Assembly: GCF_947507565.1 (NCBI RefSeq)
Contig: NC_089192.1
Coordinates: forward strand, 1,364,001 to 1,428,000
From: Oscarella lobularis
Lineage: Eukaryota; Porifera; Homoscleromorpha; Homosclerophorida; Oscarellidae
DNA length: 64,000 nt
Direction of reading: 5' to 3'
Part shown: positions 1 through 12,227 of the stretch, one piece after another
Layout of the letters: each line of letters opens with the position of its first letter
How positions within the stretch are numbered: position 1 is the stretch's first letter
Position numbers and translations under genes: made by a program
The notes under the pieces: generated by a model
Seen by the model: only the letters and a program-made list of their open reading frames with translations
The model's database searches: none
What the model was told of the DNA's origin: nothing

Positions 1-3000
1 GTTTTGCCTAGTTTCTACCATACTGTCACTAGAGAACCTGGCATTCTAGGAAACGTTCTTCTAGTTGTTACGGCAACCGATGCCGACTCTGGTGTCGACG
101 GAACGATCGCCTTCTCGCTTGCTGAGAAAGGAAATGAAAACAAAACATTCACTATTGATTCAAATACTGGCGCCGTCAAGTTGCAGAAGAGTCTAGATTG
201 CGAAAAACTTGGGCGTCACGAGCTCACCGCAATTGCGTCAGATCACGGAGGTGTATCCTTCAGCGGCACCGCGGATATCGTCGTCGATGTTTCTTGCCTC
301 AACGAGCACTCTCCGAAATTTCCGAAAGCGTCCTACGCAGTGTCTGCAAACGAGAATACAACAATAGGAACTTCAATTCTTTCTCTCACCGCAGCTGACG
401 CTGATCACGGGCGTCAAGGAGAAATTGTTTACAGCATAACGAGTGGCAATAATGGAAATTTCTTTGTTATTGACAGAAGAACAGGTGTCATTTCTCTTCT
501 ACGATCTCTCGATCGAGAAGAAACGTCGTTGTATTCTCTCGTTCTTACAGCGACGGATAGAGATCAATTCAGTCCTCGCGAAGGTACGACTAATGTGAGC
601 GTGATCGTTTTGGATGCCAACGACAATAGTCCCGTTTGTTCGAAAACATCGTACGCTGAAAGCATTTTGGAATCCGCAATTTCTCCGAGAGAAATTATTC
701 AGCTAAGTTGTTCGGATCAAGATGAGGGACGTAATGGCCAACTTTCGTACGAAATAAGTTCTGGAAATGAAGAAGGCGCTTTCGAAGTTTCCTCTAGCGG
801 CAGTGTGTCGGTCATTTCTTCGCTTGACTACGAAACGTCAGGGTCTGGCCCAGGAGTCGCAGAAAAAAGAAGTTCTTACGTCCTAACCATTCGAATATCT
901 GATGGCGGTGATCCACATTTGTCTACTGATGCGATCATTGCTATTTTAGTTATCGCCAAAAATGAACATACACCAATTTTCTCCGACCGTACGTACGTTG
1001 CCAATGTTAGCGAGTCTGCCTATGTTGGCTTATCTGTACTGACCGTGTCTGCAAATGACGACGATGCTGGCCCTCAAGGACAAGTCACGTACGAAATCGT
1101 TGGCGGAAACGACGGGGCGTTTTCGATAGACCGCAGCACTGGAGTCGTCTTCGTGTCGAGCCGGCTTGACAGAGAAACTACGGCGGAATATCTGTTGAGC
1201 ATTCGATCAGCAGACAGTGCCGTATCACCGGAGCCCGTAAAGTCGGCTATTGCGAATGCGACGATTGTAATCACCGATGTTAATGACAATTCGCCCGTTT
1301 TTGATCCCAATCTTTACATAACGACGTTGGAAGAAAATTCAGCGACGGGAAGTCGCGTTTCTACGCTATCGTGTACAGATAAAGACATTGGAAACAACGG
1401 CCAAACTGACTTTGCAATAGTCAGTGGAAACGTCGGCGGCGCCTTCCGTATTAGCAAAAATGGTACCGTTTTCGTCAATTCTGATCTAGACTACGAAAAG
1501 GTCGCGGCGTACAATTTGCAAATCAATTGTTTCGACCGCGGCTCTGTCAGTCGAACCTCAGCAGCATCTCTAGCGATTGTTATTGCGCCTACTAACGATC
1601 ATTCTCCCGTTTTTACGCAATCTGGAGTCTACAGTATCAACGTATCAGAAGCAGCCGCCGTAGGACTCGAAATTGTTCGCGTTTTGGCCGTCGATGACGA
1701 CGCGGGATCTCAAGGCTTGGTCGTATACTCTATAGTCGACGGTAACAACGAAAACAAATTTGCGATTGATTCCGCGTCGGGGGCAATTCGTCTTCGCGCC
1801 TCCTTGGACTGGGAAACGACGTCGTCATACGTATTGACCGTTGAAGCTGCAGACGGCGGAACGGTGCCTTTCAGAAGATCTTCAATTGCTAATGTAACGA
1901 TTTCGGTGATGGACGTCAACGACAACGCTCCCGTGTTTCTTCCAGCAACTTACGCTAAAGTTGTTCTAGAGAGTATTCCGGGAAATAGTCGCGTTCTTCG
2001 AGTCTTGGCAACGGACGCAGATCTCGGAGTCAACAGTCAACTAACGTATGCCTTTGAGAGCGGCAATGTTGGCGGAGTTTTCGATATTACCGACGAGGGA
2101 TTTGTTGTCGTCAAAGGAAATATTGACAGGGAGGCTACGGCGTTTTATTTACTTACCGTGACGGCTAGGGACGGAGGTATTCCGACGCGAAGTGCTTCGG
2201 CTACAGTCTCGATATCTGTTTCGGGCACCAACGAGCATCATCCGGTTTTCGTCAACGCGGACAGCTATGAGGCGACGATCGTCGAATCGCTGGCTATTGG
2301 CTCCGTTCTAATTGACGTGAATGCCACTGACTCAGATTCTTATCAGCACAGTCTCATTACCTACGAAATAGTTTCCGGAAACGACGATAATCTGTTCTCT
2401 ATTGACAGCAGGAGCGGCGTCATTGTTCTGAGCGGTTTACTTGACAGAGAGAGTCAAAGCGAGCATCGCTTGGTTGTGGAGGCGACTGACTCTGGCCACG
2501 TTTTTGCTGGAAATGCCACATTTTCCGCTTTTGCGTCTGTGAACATTACTGTCTCGGACGTCAATGATAACAGTCCGATTTTCACTCCACGTTCGTACGT
2601 CGGTCAAGTAAACGAAGGGGTCGCTGTTGGAACAGCCGTTGTCACTGTGACAGCAAGCGATGCCGACTTGAATGAAAACGGAAGAATTTCATTTAGTATC
2701 GTATCAGGAAACTCCAACTCGGCTTTCTCCGTTCTCGCAAATGGAACAATAATTGTACTTGCAAATACATTGGACTTCGAAACGAAGGATTCGTACGTTC
2801 TTTCTGTTGAAGCTTACGATCATGGATCGCCGGCGTTGACCAGCTCCGCCAGCGTTGCGATAATAATTTTGTCTCGTAACATCGACGAATGTGCGAGCTC
2901 GTCGTGCGAGAACAACGCGACGTGTCGAAAGATATCTCCATCGGCGTACGAATGCGATTGCGTGGTCGGTTTCACGGGATCGCGATGCGCCGACCTCATT

Positions 3001-6000
3001 GACTATTGCGTGTCGCAACCATGCGCGAACGGAGCTCGATGCGAGCCGCGCGTGGACTCGTATCAATGCTACTGCATACCCGGTTGGACTGGAACAAATT
3101 GCGAGCTCAATGTCATGGAATGCGCGTCGAATCCGTGTCTCTACGGCGGCACGTGTGTTGACGGCGTGAACGGGTTTTCGTGCGCTTGCATCGCCGGTCG
3201 AACAGGCCCCTTTTGTGACGTCAACGTCGACGAGTGCGCCTCGTCGCCATGTCAACACCACGGACTCTGTTTCGAGCTTGGAATCGACAGTTATTTCTGC
3301 GAGTGTCCGATTGCGTATACTGGACGGCACTGCGAGTCGAACGTGGACGAGTGCGCCTCGTCGCCGTGCGCGAACGGCGGGACTTGCGTCGATTTCGTCG
3401 GAGATTTTTTCTGTGATTGCTCATCAGGTTACACAGGACTTCAATGCGAGGTTGACGTCGACGAGTGCGCTTCGTCGCCCTGCGCGAACGGCGGATCCTG
3501 CATCGACGGCGTTAACGGGTTTGCGTGTTCATGCGTCGAGGGTTATACAGGGCCCCAGTGTGGAGTTGACGTCGACGATTGCGCATCAAGACCGTGTACT
3601 AACAACGGAACTTGTCGCGATCTTGTCAACGATTTCCGATGTGATTGCGTCAACGGTCGGTTCGGGAAGAATTGCTCGTCGCCGACAAACGAGTGTGCAT
3701 CGTCGCCATGTCGAAACAACGCCACGTGTTGGGATGTTGTTAACGGTTACGAGTGCGCCTGTTCCGGCGGATACACGGGATTGCTGTGCGACGTTGAAAT
3801 TGACGAGTGCACATCGTCGCCGTGTCAGAACGGCGGTACGTGTATCGACAAAATTGGCGCGTTCGCGTGCGATTGCCCAGGCGGTTTCACCGACGTTTTC
3901 TGCGAGACGAACGTCGACGAGTGCGCGTCGGCGCCCTGTCAGAACAACGGGACGTGCAAGGATCTCGTCGACGGTTACGCGTGCGACTGCACAGTCGGCT
4001 ACAGCGGCGAGGATTGCGATGCGGAGATCGACGTGTGCGAGTCGTCGCCTTGCCTCAACAACGGCACTTGCATTTGGACGGGCTCGGGGGAGTACGAGTG
4101 TCGCTGCACGAGCGAGTACAAGGGTTTACACTGTCGCAATCCGACGCAGCCCTGCGATGCAAATCCGTGTCTGAACGGCGGCTTGTGCGTTCCCGTGATG
4201 ACCGACGGCGTTAATGGCTTCCGGTGCTATTGCCTCGAAGGTCGCTACTCGGGACGATTCTGCGAAAGGGACAACGACGAGTGCCGGGATTCGGCCGAGC
4301 CGTGTCTCAACGGTGGAACGTGCCGAAACGAAGACGGTGGATATTCGTGCGAGTGTTCGTCCGGTTTCACCGGCGCCATGTGCGAATCGGCTTCTCCAAC
4401 TCCTAGCAATGCAACTGCACCTCCAATAGCAATGTCAACTGGTCCTCCAACGGCAACTGCAGCTCCATCAACTGCTCGTCCTGGTCCAACGACAGCTACA
4501 CCTTTAACGACAACTACTTCTCCAACTCCTACCGATGCAACTACACCTCCAACGACTCTTCTTCCAACAACTTCTAGCGCTGCTATTACATCTCCTTCTT
4601 CTCTGTCTCTCAATTGTTCCCGAAGTCCGTGCGCAAACGGCGGCACGTGCGTGTCGTCGTCCGACGGCGACGTGTGCCACTGTCCCTTATCGTATGGCGG
4701 AGACGTTTGCGATCAAAGTAATCAATAATTCGCACGTCGTCTTTCTTTTATAAATCTCGCTTTAGGTTTGTTTGCCGGCGTGCCATCATTCGACGAAGCG
4801 TCGTACTTGGTTCTCTCGGTCAATATACGCTCTCGCGTCAACGACATTTTCCTCGAACTAAAGCCGACGGCGTCCGGAGGAGATGGCACAATCTTTTTCG
4901 TCTCCCAGAACGCCGACGGCAGCGGCGACTACATGGCACTGTACATCAAAGCGGGCGTTCTAACTTTTAGCTATAACCTCGGCTTCAACTCAATCGAAAT
5001 CAAATCAAACACGTTGCTCGTAGCAGATACGTTCACAACAATAAGAATGAGGTAATGAGAAGTACGAAATTGCGTATCGTAATCTATATATCTATCGTCT
5101 CTTTCAGGCGTTCTGAAGCGAAGGGTTGGCTTTATATTGATGATGAGCTCGTTGGTTATGGATCAACGTTTCCTGACTTCACTCAACTATCCGAGAACTC
5201 CATTCTCTATCTCGGTCGGCTTCCCGAGTCGTTGACGTCGGTTTCGCCGCTTCTTCCGGACGGAGGTTTCACCGGCTGCATTCGTCGTCTCAAAGTCGAC
5301 AGCCGACTGATCGATTTGATATCCGCTGCGACGAGTGCTCGCAATGTGGGTCACTGCCAGATTGCGCTCTGCTCCGCCGTCGGAGCGACGTACTGTCTTA
5401 ACGGAGCCATGTGCCTGCCAAGCGGAAACGAACTGGGTGCGTTCTCGTGCAGTTGCGCCGTCGGGTATACAGGACAGCGATGCGAGTCTCCGTATGATCC
5501 TTGTTTGTCGGGAACGCGATGTCGCAACGGCGGCACGTGTACGACGCCGATCGACGGCAATCGATTCAACTGCGATTGCCCGTACGGATTTTCCGGAACG
5601 GCTTGCGAGAAAGGTAGGATTAGAATGAGAAGTATACGGCGTAGTGTAATCCTTATTTTTCAGATGTTCGTCCTATAGTATCTGAGTCGTACAACGGCGA
5701 TGGCTACACCAAGCGAACTGTTTCGACTCCCTTGTTTCGCACGTCGTTCACTCTATCATTCCAACTTCGTCCGTCCGTCGCCAATCAGACGGGATTAATA
5801 GCGCTCATTTATCGGCCCCGCGACGGCGACTACTTCGCCGCTTTCGCCGATTCCGGATACGTCGAAGCGCACATGCACGTCGGATCGCGCGACATTGCCC
5901 GACCGCGCAGCGCGCGACCTGTTGACGGCACAACGCGCGTTTTCATTACGAAACTTGGCAAAGACTTGAGTCTCGCAATTGATGACCAACCCGTCGTCAC

Positions 6001-7078
6001 GGAAACGGCGACGGGATCACTATCGGAGCTCGACGTCGACGGCGATTTGTATCTCGGCGGCGTCAAGGCGTCGATGTACACCGATTTGCCGGTCGGGTTA
6101 CTTCGCGTGATGAACGGATTTCACGGCTGTTTATATGACGTCACGCTGAACGGTGATTTGATCGGCGACGCGAGCGACGGCGTCAACGTCGACGAGTGCG
6201 ATCAGGGCGCGTGCGATTCGTCGCCGTGCCGTAACGGGGCGACGTGCACGAATACGGTCGACGGTTCGTTCGAGTGCACGTGCGTGAGAGGATGGCGCGG
6301 GTACGCGTGCGACGTTAGGGTGGATTGCTTGATGGATTGGAATACGACGGCGCGGCAATGGGACGAAAAAACAAGATACGTTTGCGACGGAGGTTTGTTT
6401 TCTTTTCTGGAGTTGTATCATCAACGTCTTGAATGTTTCTGTTTTAGATTTAGATCGGAGGGATATTCGTTTTTATGGTGACGGCTACGCGGAAGTATCC
6501 GCACCGCGGTCGTCGAACAAGGAGACGACGATTCGATTCAATTTGACGACGACGAGCGATTCTGGTCTCCTTCTTTATCTTCCGTCTACGGTGAGGCTTT
6601 TTATCTGTATGAGGACCGTTTGTTATTGTGGAGCTCTAGGCTGACGTCAAGGACTTCTTTTCCGTGGGAATTCTCAACGGTCAACTAGAATTTACCTACG
6701 AGTTGGGCAGCGGAATAATTCGACATCAAAGCGAGGCTTTCGTTTCAGACGGACTCACTCATTATATTGTAATCGAAAGGCAAGGCTACTCGTTTCTCCA
6801 TCTATGTATGTTTATTTAATTTTTCCAGAGTTGGCGTTAATTCGAATGTGACGATCGACGGGCGACGATCGACGCTGGAAAAAGTTCCCCAGTTGACTCG
6901 GCTCAACAATCGCGGCAATATATTTGTCGGCGGATACACGAGCGTCACCTTGGGCGGACGTTACGGAAGCGGAGGTCTCGACGGTTGCATCGGCGGCTTA
7001 GAAATCAGCGACAGTCCAATCCTTTTCGATTCAGGTCAACAGGTAAAGAGTGGAACAAACGCTGCCCCGTGCTACTAA
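1..7078 (+). CDS. cadherin-EGF-laminin G protein, 5' partial
   Basis: Large extracellular adhesion-type protein; the 5' end lies outside the window. I read exons 1-4717, 4766-5051, 5108-5613, 5664-6392, 6448-6590, 6640-6779 and 6829-7078. All phases join, giving 2256 residues and a TAA stop. Introns are 48-56 bp; the one at 6780-6828 is GC-AG, the others GT-AG. Domains in order: nine cadherin repeats (residues ~1-958, with LDRE/LDYE, DAD and NDNSPVF-type calcium motifs, some replaced by NEHSP), thirteen EGF repeats (~960-1462, many with calcium-binding VDECASSPC starts), a Ser/Thr/Pro mucin-like stretch (~1463-1535), EGF, LamG, two EGF, LamG, EGF, LamG. The last LamG closes with its Cys just before the stop, so no transmembrane segment follows and the visible form looks secreted. 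The mix resembles Fat/Fat-like and sponge cadherins; orthology is not assigned. Confidence 0.93.
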
Positions 7079-7282
7079 TGTTAACTTTTAAATGCGAAAC
7101 GAAACGTCGCCGCAGCTCTGTTCGCTTTTAGAAGTTTTTTTTTGATGTACTTTGTTTTGTGTGTCGCTTCTTGAAGTTTTTTTTGATGTGTACTTTGTTT
7201 TGTGTGTTTCTGGTAGTTCGCAATAGATACCATAATAATTTGAGGTCCCTGTGGACCCGTCACAACAAAAACGAAGAAGGTA

Positions 7283-7288
7283 AATAAA
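7283..7288 (+). terminator. poly(A) signal AATAAA of the cadherin-LamG gene
   Basis: A canonical AATAAA lies about 205 bp after the stop codon of the cadherin-LamG gene, with no other + strand gene nearby. It supports 7078 as the true end of the coding region. Confidence 0.5.
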
Positions 7289-7539
7289 ATAGTTGATTAC
7301 TAGTATGGTAAAACCTTTGCTGCACTTTAGAAAAACTAGGTATTCGTCTTTTTACCTTGAGCGGTGCATGGCTGTCGTTATTTTGTTTCTCCGGATCGAC
7401 GCTCCTGTCGCTAAGTGAACAACACTCTTTCTTATATTCAGCATCATCTCTGCTTTCAGGCTATTAAATTGACGGCTGGGTAAAAGAAGACGTAAAATGT
7501 AACAGTATTTGTATAACGAGAGTGGGCGCCTGAGACGAG

Positions 7540-8070
7540 GGTCTTTGCACTTGCAACATGCAGCTGTTTGACTGTTTCGTGCATGTGCTTATGTGCTCTC
7601 TATTTCTCTAGCGTGCGTCACTATCTCCTACTGCGTACTGCGTGCTCTTGTGCTCTGTACAGTGCGGCTCGTTGCTTCTGCAGCTGACGCTGCACGTTAA
7701 TCGCTATGAATGGCTTCGCATTGCAAAAGAACAGGAGTAGAGAATCAGGTAAACGCTGGAAGCTCTCTTCTCAGACTTGGAACTGCCCCGCTTCTCTCCC
7801 GAACGGTTCTTCGTCTCGGAGAAATCGATTCTAAACCACTTGTGCCTTCGTCCACTTTGAAATGGTGCCGAACTCGACTTCGCTGGCGGGGCCTCATTTG
7901 GGGAACCACGTCTTTTACGCAGTCCTCGTTGGAACACGAACCGGTCAATTTCCAGGAGAATGACCCTCAGGGAAACTGCGAGAAAGCGTTCACGACGCGA
8001 AGCGACTTTCGAAAGCGCGAGAACGGTCACGCCGATCTAATGGGGCTAGCGTGCTGCAACGTCTAGCTCG
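7540..8070. repeat. dispersed module R (copy 1)
   Basis: Sequence recurring around 19390-19720, 24595-24740, 27050-27180, 39230-39370 and 49370-49500. On the minus strand several copies keep a short open frame starting MTVLALSKVASRRERF, and further on a stretch like SPNEAPPAK, so the module may derive from an unidentified minus-strand gene. Frames are not conserved between copies. Between 7289 and 7540 I see nothing. Confidence 0.5.
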
Positions 8071-9655
8071 CGACGAAGCCTTCGGAAGGTTTGCTTTCAG
8101 ATGAGATCATGTCGTCGCTTGGGTACGTACGTATTTGTTGATTCATTTGGTGTGTTCTGCTAACAGAGCATAAACGAGAAAGCTGCAAGGTAACAAGAAA
8201 GAAAAAAGGCTGTTGATCAACTAAGGAAAAGAGCAACTAAGAGAAAGAACAACATGCCTGCAGGCACACTGTTTGGTTCAGTCGGAGCAGATCACTCCAG
8301 CGTCTTCACCGTGGGAACAGTTGTGTTTACCCCACCCTAGGGAGCTGCATTGAGCGAGGCTGTCTTCGGAGCCTGAACAGTTAACGTCATCCATCCAAAT
8401 TCTTCCCGATCCTCGACCAAATGCAGCTCCGTGTGGCGCTTGCAGTGCCTTTTCATATCCCAAGGATCGACAAACAACGTGAGCATCACTGATACCCCAA
8501 CCGTCATCACACACAGTTCCCCATTGTCCATCGTGAAAAATTTCTACGCGACCTTCGTAAAGACCTGAGCCTCCTTTTAGTCGGATATGATGTTCTCCGC
8601 AATCTACAACAGCCACCGTATTGTTGCACGTCTTTCGTTCCCAAGCATGAAAACTGCATGACAGGAGACTTGACTCGGAACCATTGCATGTCCAGTGCCC
8701 ATCCACACATGGTTAGACAAATTTCCACTCAAAGAAACGTTATTTGATACAAATGTTCTGCTAGGAAAACCTAATTCTCTGCATACCACCAAAGCGTCAA
8801 AATAATTCCAATTGTTATCACAAACTGTCCCCCATCTGCCTCCGTGATAAACTTCGACGACTCCCGCATTTGCAGAGATTCCTGCAAGTCTAATTCTGCA
8901 ACTGCATTCGATGCCTGCATCTCGTGAATGATCGCAACCTTTAACTTCCCATCCAGTAAATTCGCAACTGTCCAAACGCAGCTCATGACCATTGCAAGCT
9001 ACATTATTCATCCATATGGGTTCAGATCCACGACCATAGTAAGCATTAGTTCTAGCAGCTATCACGGTAGGAAATCCCAATTCTCTGCAAGTAACGTTTG
9101 CATCAGTCCAACCCCAGTTGTTATGACATACAGTGCCCCAGGTGCCATTGTGATGAACTTCGACGCCCTTCATTGGGACTGGAAGCGCCTACCAGTCTAA
9201 CTGTCAAACATTCTACGCCGGCGTCGTTTTGGTGAGTGCACTTGCTTTGACTGTAACCATTCACACCGCAATGAGTAATACTGGACTCAAAACCTTGACA
9301 GTCTACGTGAGTCATTGCTATCGGCCTTGTGCCTTGCCCGAAATTAGCAATACTTACGGCCGCAGAAAATCCTAGTTCTTTGCAAACGACATTTGCGTCT
9401 TCCCAGCCCCAGCCGTGGTTGCACACCGTTCCCCACCTTCCACTTTCATATACTTCCACGCGACCTTTGTTAGTTAGAAACCAGACTGTCCATGCACAAG
9501 CCTAACAGTTGTACATGTCACTCCTGCCTCTCCCGAATGGCAATTGGTTATTCCCCATCCGCGAAAGTCACAGTGAGTAAGGTTTGATTCATCTCCTTTA
9601 CATGCTACATCACTCAGCCACACAGGTCCGGAACTTGGAGTCGTGACGTAGCTAC
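8070..9655 (-). pseudogene. SRCR gene 3'-end duplicate, broken
   Basis: Closely similar to 27150-28735, the last four to five SRCR domains and the 3' flank of the intact SRCR gene; the similarity reaches left through module R to about 7950. Recognisable SRCR blocks lie at 9459-9121, 9173-8604 and 8706-8278 in different frames. Breaks relative to the intact gene: an extra GTTA plus other changes near 9465-9500, loss of two bases near 9168, and loss of one base near 8690. Similarity stops abruptly at about 9655, inside the domain matching SRCR 13, where unrelated module sequence begins. No start, transmembrane segment or upstream domains are present. Confidence 0.9.
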
Positions 9656-9736
9656 TAGTCTAGCCGGACGCCGTGCCGTGCCGTTGGATAAATCGATGCT
9701 ACCGCTCGAATAAAAATGGCAGTAGTCATGTTAGTA

Positions 9737-11318
9737 GGGGAGGGGTCCTCAATTATGGACAGTCCCGGAAGGTCCCGTGTTTGTTCGAGCACTACGGTAT
9801 CAGTACCCCACCATTCGAGCTCCCCCATACCTCATCTTAGAGCTAAAGGAAAGACGATTCTGCGGTAGGAGTTTCGGGTGCCTGCGACTGCGCATTTGCA
9901 TGCTGACGCACAAAGTTTACCTAACCTCGGCGGTTTTTACACGAATGACGCGAGCGCTAATGATGGACACCCCCGTATCTTCGCCGCACTTCAACGTATC
10001 CATGCATGCTATATATCAAACGAAAGCTCAGAGATTCCTCTTTCACATGATTCGCGCGGTAACAATTTTTATAAACAATTCGGGTAGAAAACCGCGTTTT
10101 CGTAAAGCCGTGAAATATTCTATTACGATCTACTTCTTTTGAAGCAACCTTTTGTCAAATCTACTATACATGCTAGAAATTTCTTTTCATCATACTAAGA
10201 ATGTCTTCCCTTGAAATTAGTTGTCAAATTCAATGCCACTATGTTTGCCTGTATGCTGATTCGCAAGGCCGTAGCTCAAATCCCACTTTAATCTACTTAG
10301 AAACACTGCAGACCTAATTTGGCACTAAATTTATTACGGTTGTCCTTCACAATTTGCAACACGGAGTGGAACAAAGGAAGCTCCTCGCATATCCGGGGCA
10401 TAGCCAAAACTCTTTCTTCTTTGGCAAAGTATGGTGCTACAACAGTGTCAAAAATGATGGATTAGTGATACTGAACAGTAAAAAGTGAATACTCAATACT
10501 GAATAATAATCCTGAAAAGTGAATAGTGAATACTCAATTGTGAATGACTGTTTACTGTTCACTTTTCGGTATTCCAAATTTACTACACTAATCTATTGAT
10601 TTTTGACACTGTTGTAGCACCATACTTTGCCAAAGAAGAAAGAGTTTTGGCTATGCCCCGGATATGCGAGTGAGCTTCCTTTGTTCCACTCCGCGTTGCA
10701 AATTGTGAAGGACAACCGTAATAAATTTAGTGCCAAATTAGGTCTGCAGTGTTTCTAAGTAGATTAAAGTGGGATTTGAGCTACGGCCTTGCGAATCAGC
10801 ATACAGGCAAGCATAGTGGCATTGAATTTGACAACTAATTTCAAGGGAAGACATTCTTAGTATGATGAAAAGAACTTTCTAGCATGTATAATAGATTTGA
10901 CAAAAGGTTGCTTCAAAAGAAGTAGATCGTAATAGAATATTTCACGGCTTTACGAAAACGCGGTTTTCTACCCGAATTGTTTATAAAAATTGTTACCGCG
11001 CGAATCATGTGAAAGAGGAATCTCTGAGCTTTCGTTTGATATATAGCATGCATGGATACGTTGAAGTGCGGCGAAGATACGGGGGTGTCCATCATTAGCG
11101 CTCGCGTCATTCGTGTAAAAACCGCCGAGGTTAGGTAAACTTTGTGCGTCAGCATGCAAATGCGCAGTCGCAGGCACCCTAAACTCCTACCGCAGAATCG
11201 TCTTTCCTTTAGCTCTAAGATGAGGTATGGGGGAGCTCGAACGGTGGGGTACTGATACCGTAGTGCTCGAACAAACACGGGACCTTCCGGGACTGTCCAT
11301 AATTGAGGACCCCTCCCC
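9737..11318. mobile_element. 1.58-kb foldback transposon with TA target duplication
   Basis: Two nearly identical arms of about 734 bp (9737-~10470 and ~10585-11318) face each other around a ~115-bp loop rich in GTGAATACTCAAT-like repeats. The tips read GGGGAGGGGTCCTCAATT and its complement. TA flanks both sides (9735-9736 and 11319-11320). The paralogous sequence at about 15840-15900 lacks the insert and has a single TA, so this is a real insertion. TA duplication suggests mobilisation by a Tc1/mariner-type transposase (inference). Each arm carries the same 121-codon open frame (9777-10142 + and 10913-11278 -), which matches no family I know and is probably chance. Confidence 0.88.
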
Positions 11319-11320
11319 TA

Positions 11321-11640
11321 CGGGAAGTCAGACGTTCCCCGGACAATCAAATCTGCTAAAAAGAAAAACAGGCGGCGTAAGAGGTTAGGGTGCAACTGGA
11401 ACGCCGAATGACTTCTAGGTTGCGTCTTGCTTTGGGTCTCTTGCTTTTCTAGCCTTTTGCTTAGAGAAGAGCCCTAGCTGCGAGGAGGTCGAATATGCAT
11501 CACGCGACCGGACGTTCACTACGGTGCAAGCTCACGACAAAACGAACTGCTTTTACTCTACGACCTTTTGGCGAAATGTCTGTTTGACGCTGTATAGTCC
11601 ACTAACAAGAGGAGCCGTTGATCTGGCGAATTAATTAATT
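11321..11640. repeat. duplicated OXNAD1-flank module, truncated
   Basis: Paralogous to 15889-16185, the sequence just before OXNAD1-like pseudogene copy 2; together with 9656-9736 it is the region split by the foldback element. From 11640 to 12140 I see no gene. Confidence 0.6.
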
Positions 11641-12144
11641 GACGTCAATGTGTGCGTCTCTGTGACGGGCATGCAAATCGCGCGTTGCAGGGTGGCCTTG
11701 CTGGAATGTTATCGCCACGTGAGTCAAAGTTGCAAAGCAGCCTATATCGTTTCGCCTTTAGAGGCAGCAAGTGAACGCCTTTTTGCAGGTGTCTCCGATA
11801 CATTTTCTTTGGTTAGTTGCGCTCAATCTTTTGGCTTTTCATGCAGAAGGGTTGATCTCTTTTTGCGCAGAGTTGACGCACGATTTGCATAGCATTAGCG
11901 TGACTGAGGTGACCGACCGACGGCATTAGCCGATGTTCATTAAGCATTGACGTAAGCAATGACGTCAAACTTTATGTGGCGACGTTGTCGTCAACCAGCG
12001 AACGCCAAGTCGCGTGGCGAAAGGGGTGGTCTCCTGACTACCAGCTTGGAACAAGGCCTATAGGTAATGACGCCAATCGCAAGGCCGCGAGAAGCAGTGC
12101 GGGGGCGGTTGTGGGAAAGATGAATCTTATCGTCGTACCAAGGC

Positions 12145-12186
12145 TATAAAAGTGTCCAGTCTTTGCGTATTGTGCCAGTTCAGTCG
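12145..12186 (+). promoter_or_regulatory. core promoter of SNTX-like gene 1 (TATA plus initiator)
   Basis: TATAAAA at 12145-12151, followed about 36 bp later by TTCAGTCGAG (initiator-like TCAGT). The third SNTX-like gene has the matching arrangement: TTTAAAA at about 21963 and GTTCAGTTGAG near 21991. Conservation of spacing and motif supports a shared core promoter starting ~45 bp before the ATG. Confidence 0.55.
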
Positions 12187-12227
12187 AGCAGCGAATCCCA
12201 AGCGTTCTTAATTGCTACGGCGAGATT

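Noticed and set aside
2704..3330. Long minus-strand frame (208 codons) opposite the cadherin-EGF exon
   Set aside because: Antisense shadow of the biased EGF codons; no domain and the plus-strand gene is certain.
3215..4174. 319-codon plus-strand frame inside the EGF run
   Set aside because: Out-of-frame reading of Cys-rich codons, Arg/Thr/Ser-rich nonsense.
9777..10142. 121-codon open frame in each arm of the foldback element (also 10913-11278 on the minus strand)
   Set aside because: The two are the same sequence by inversion, match no domain I know, and have no splice or start context; arm identity explains their conservation.
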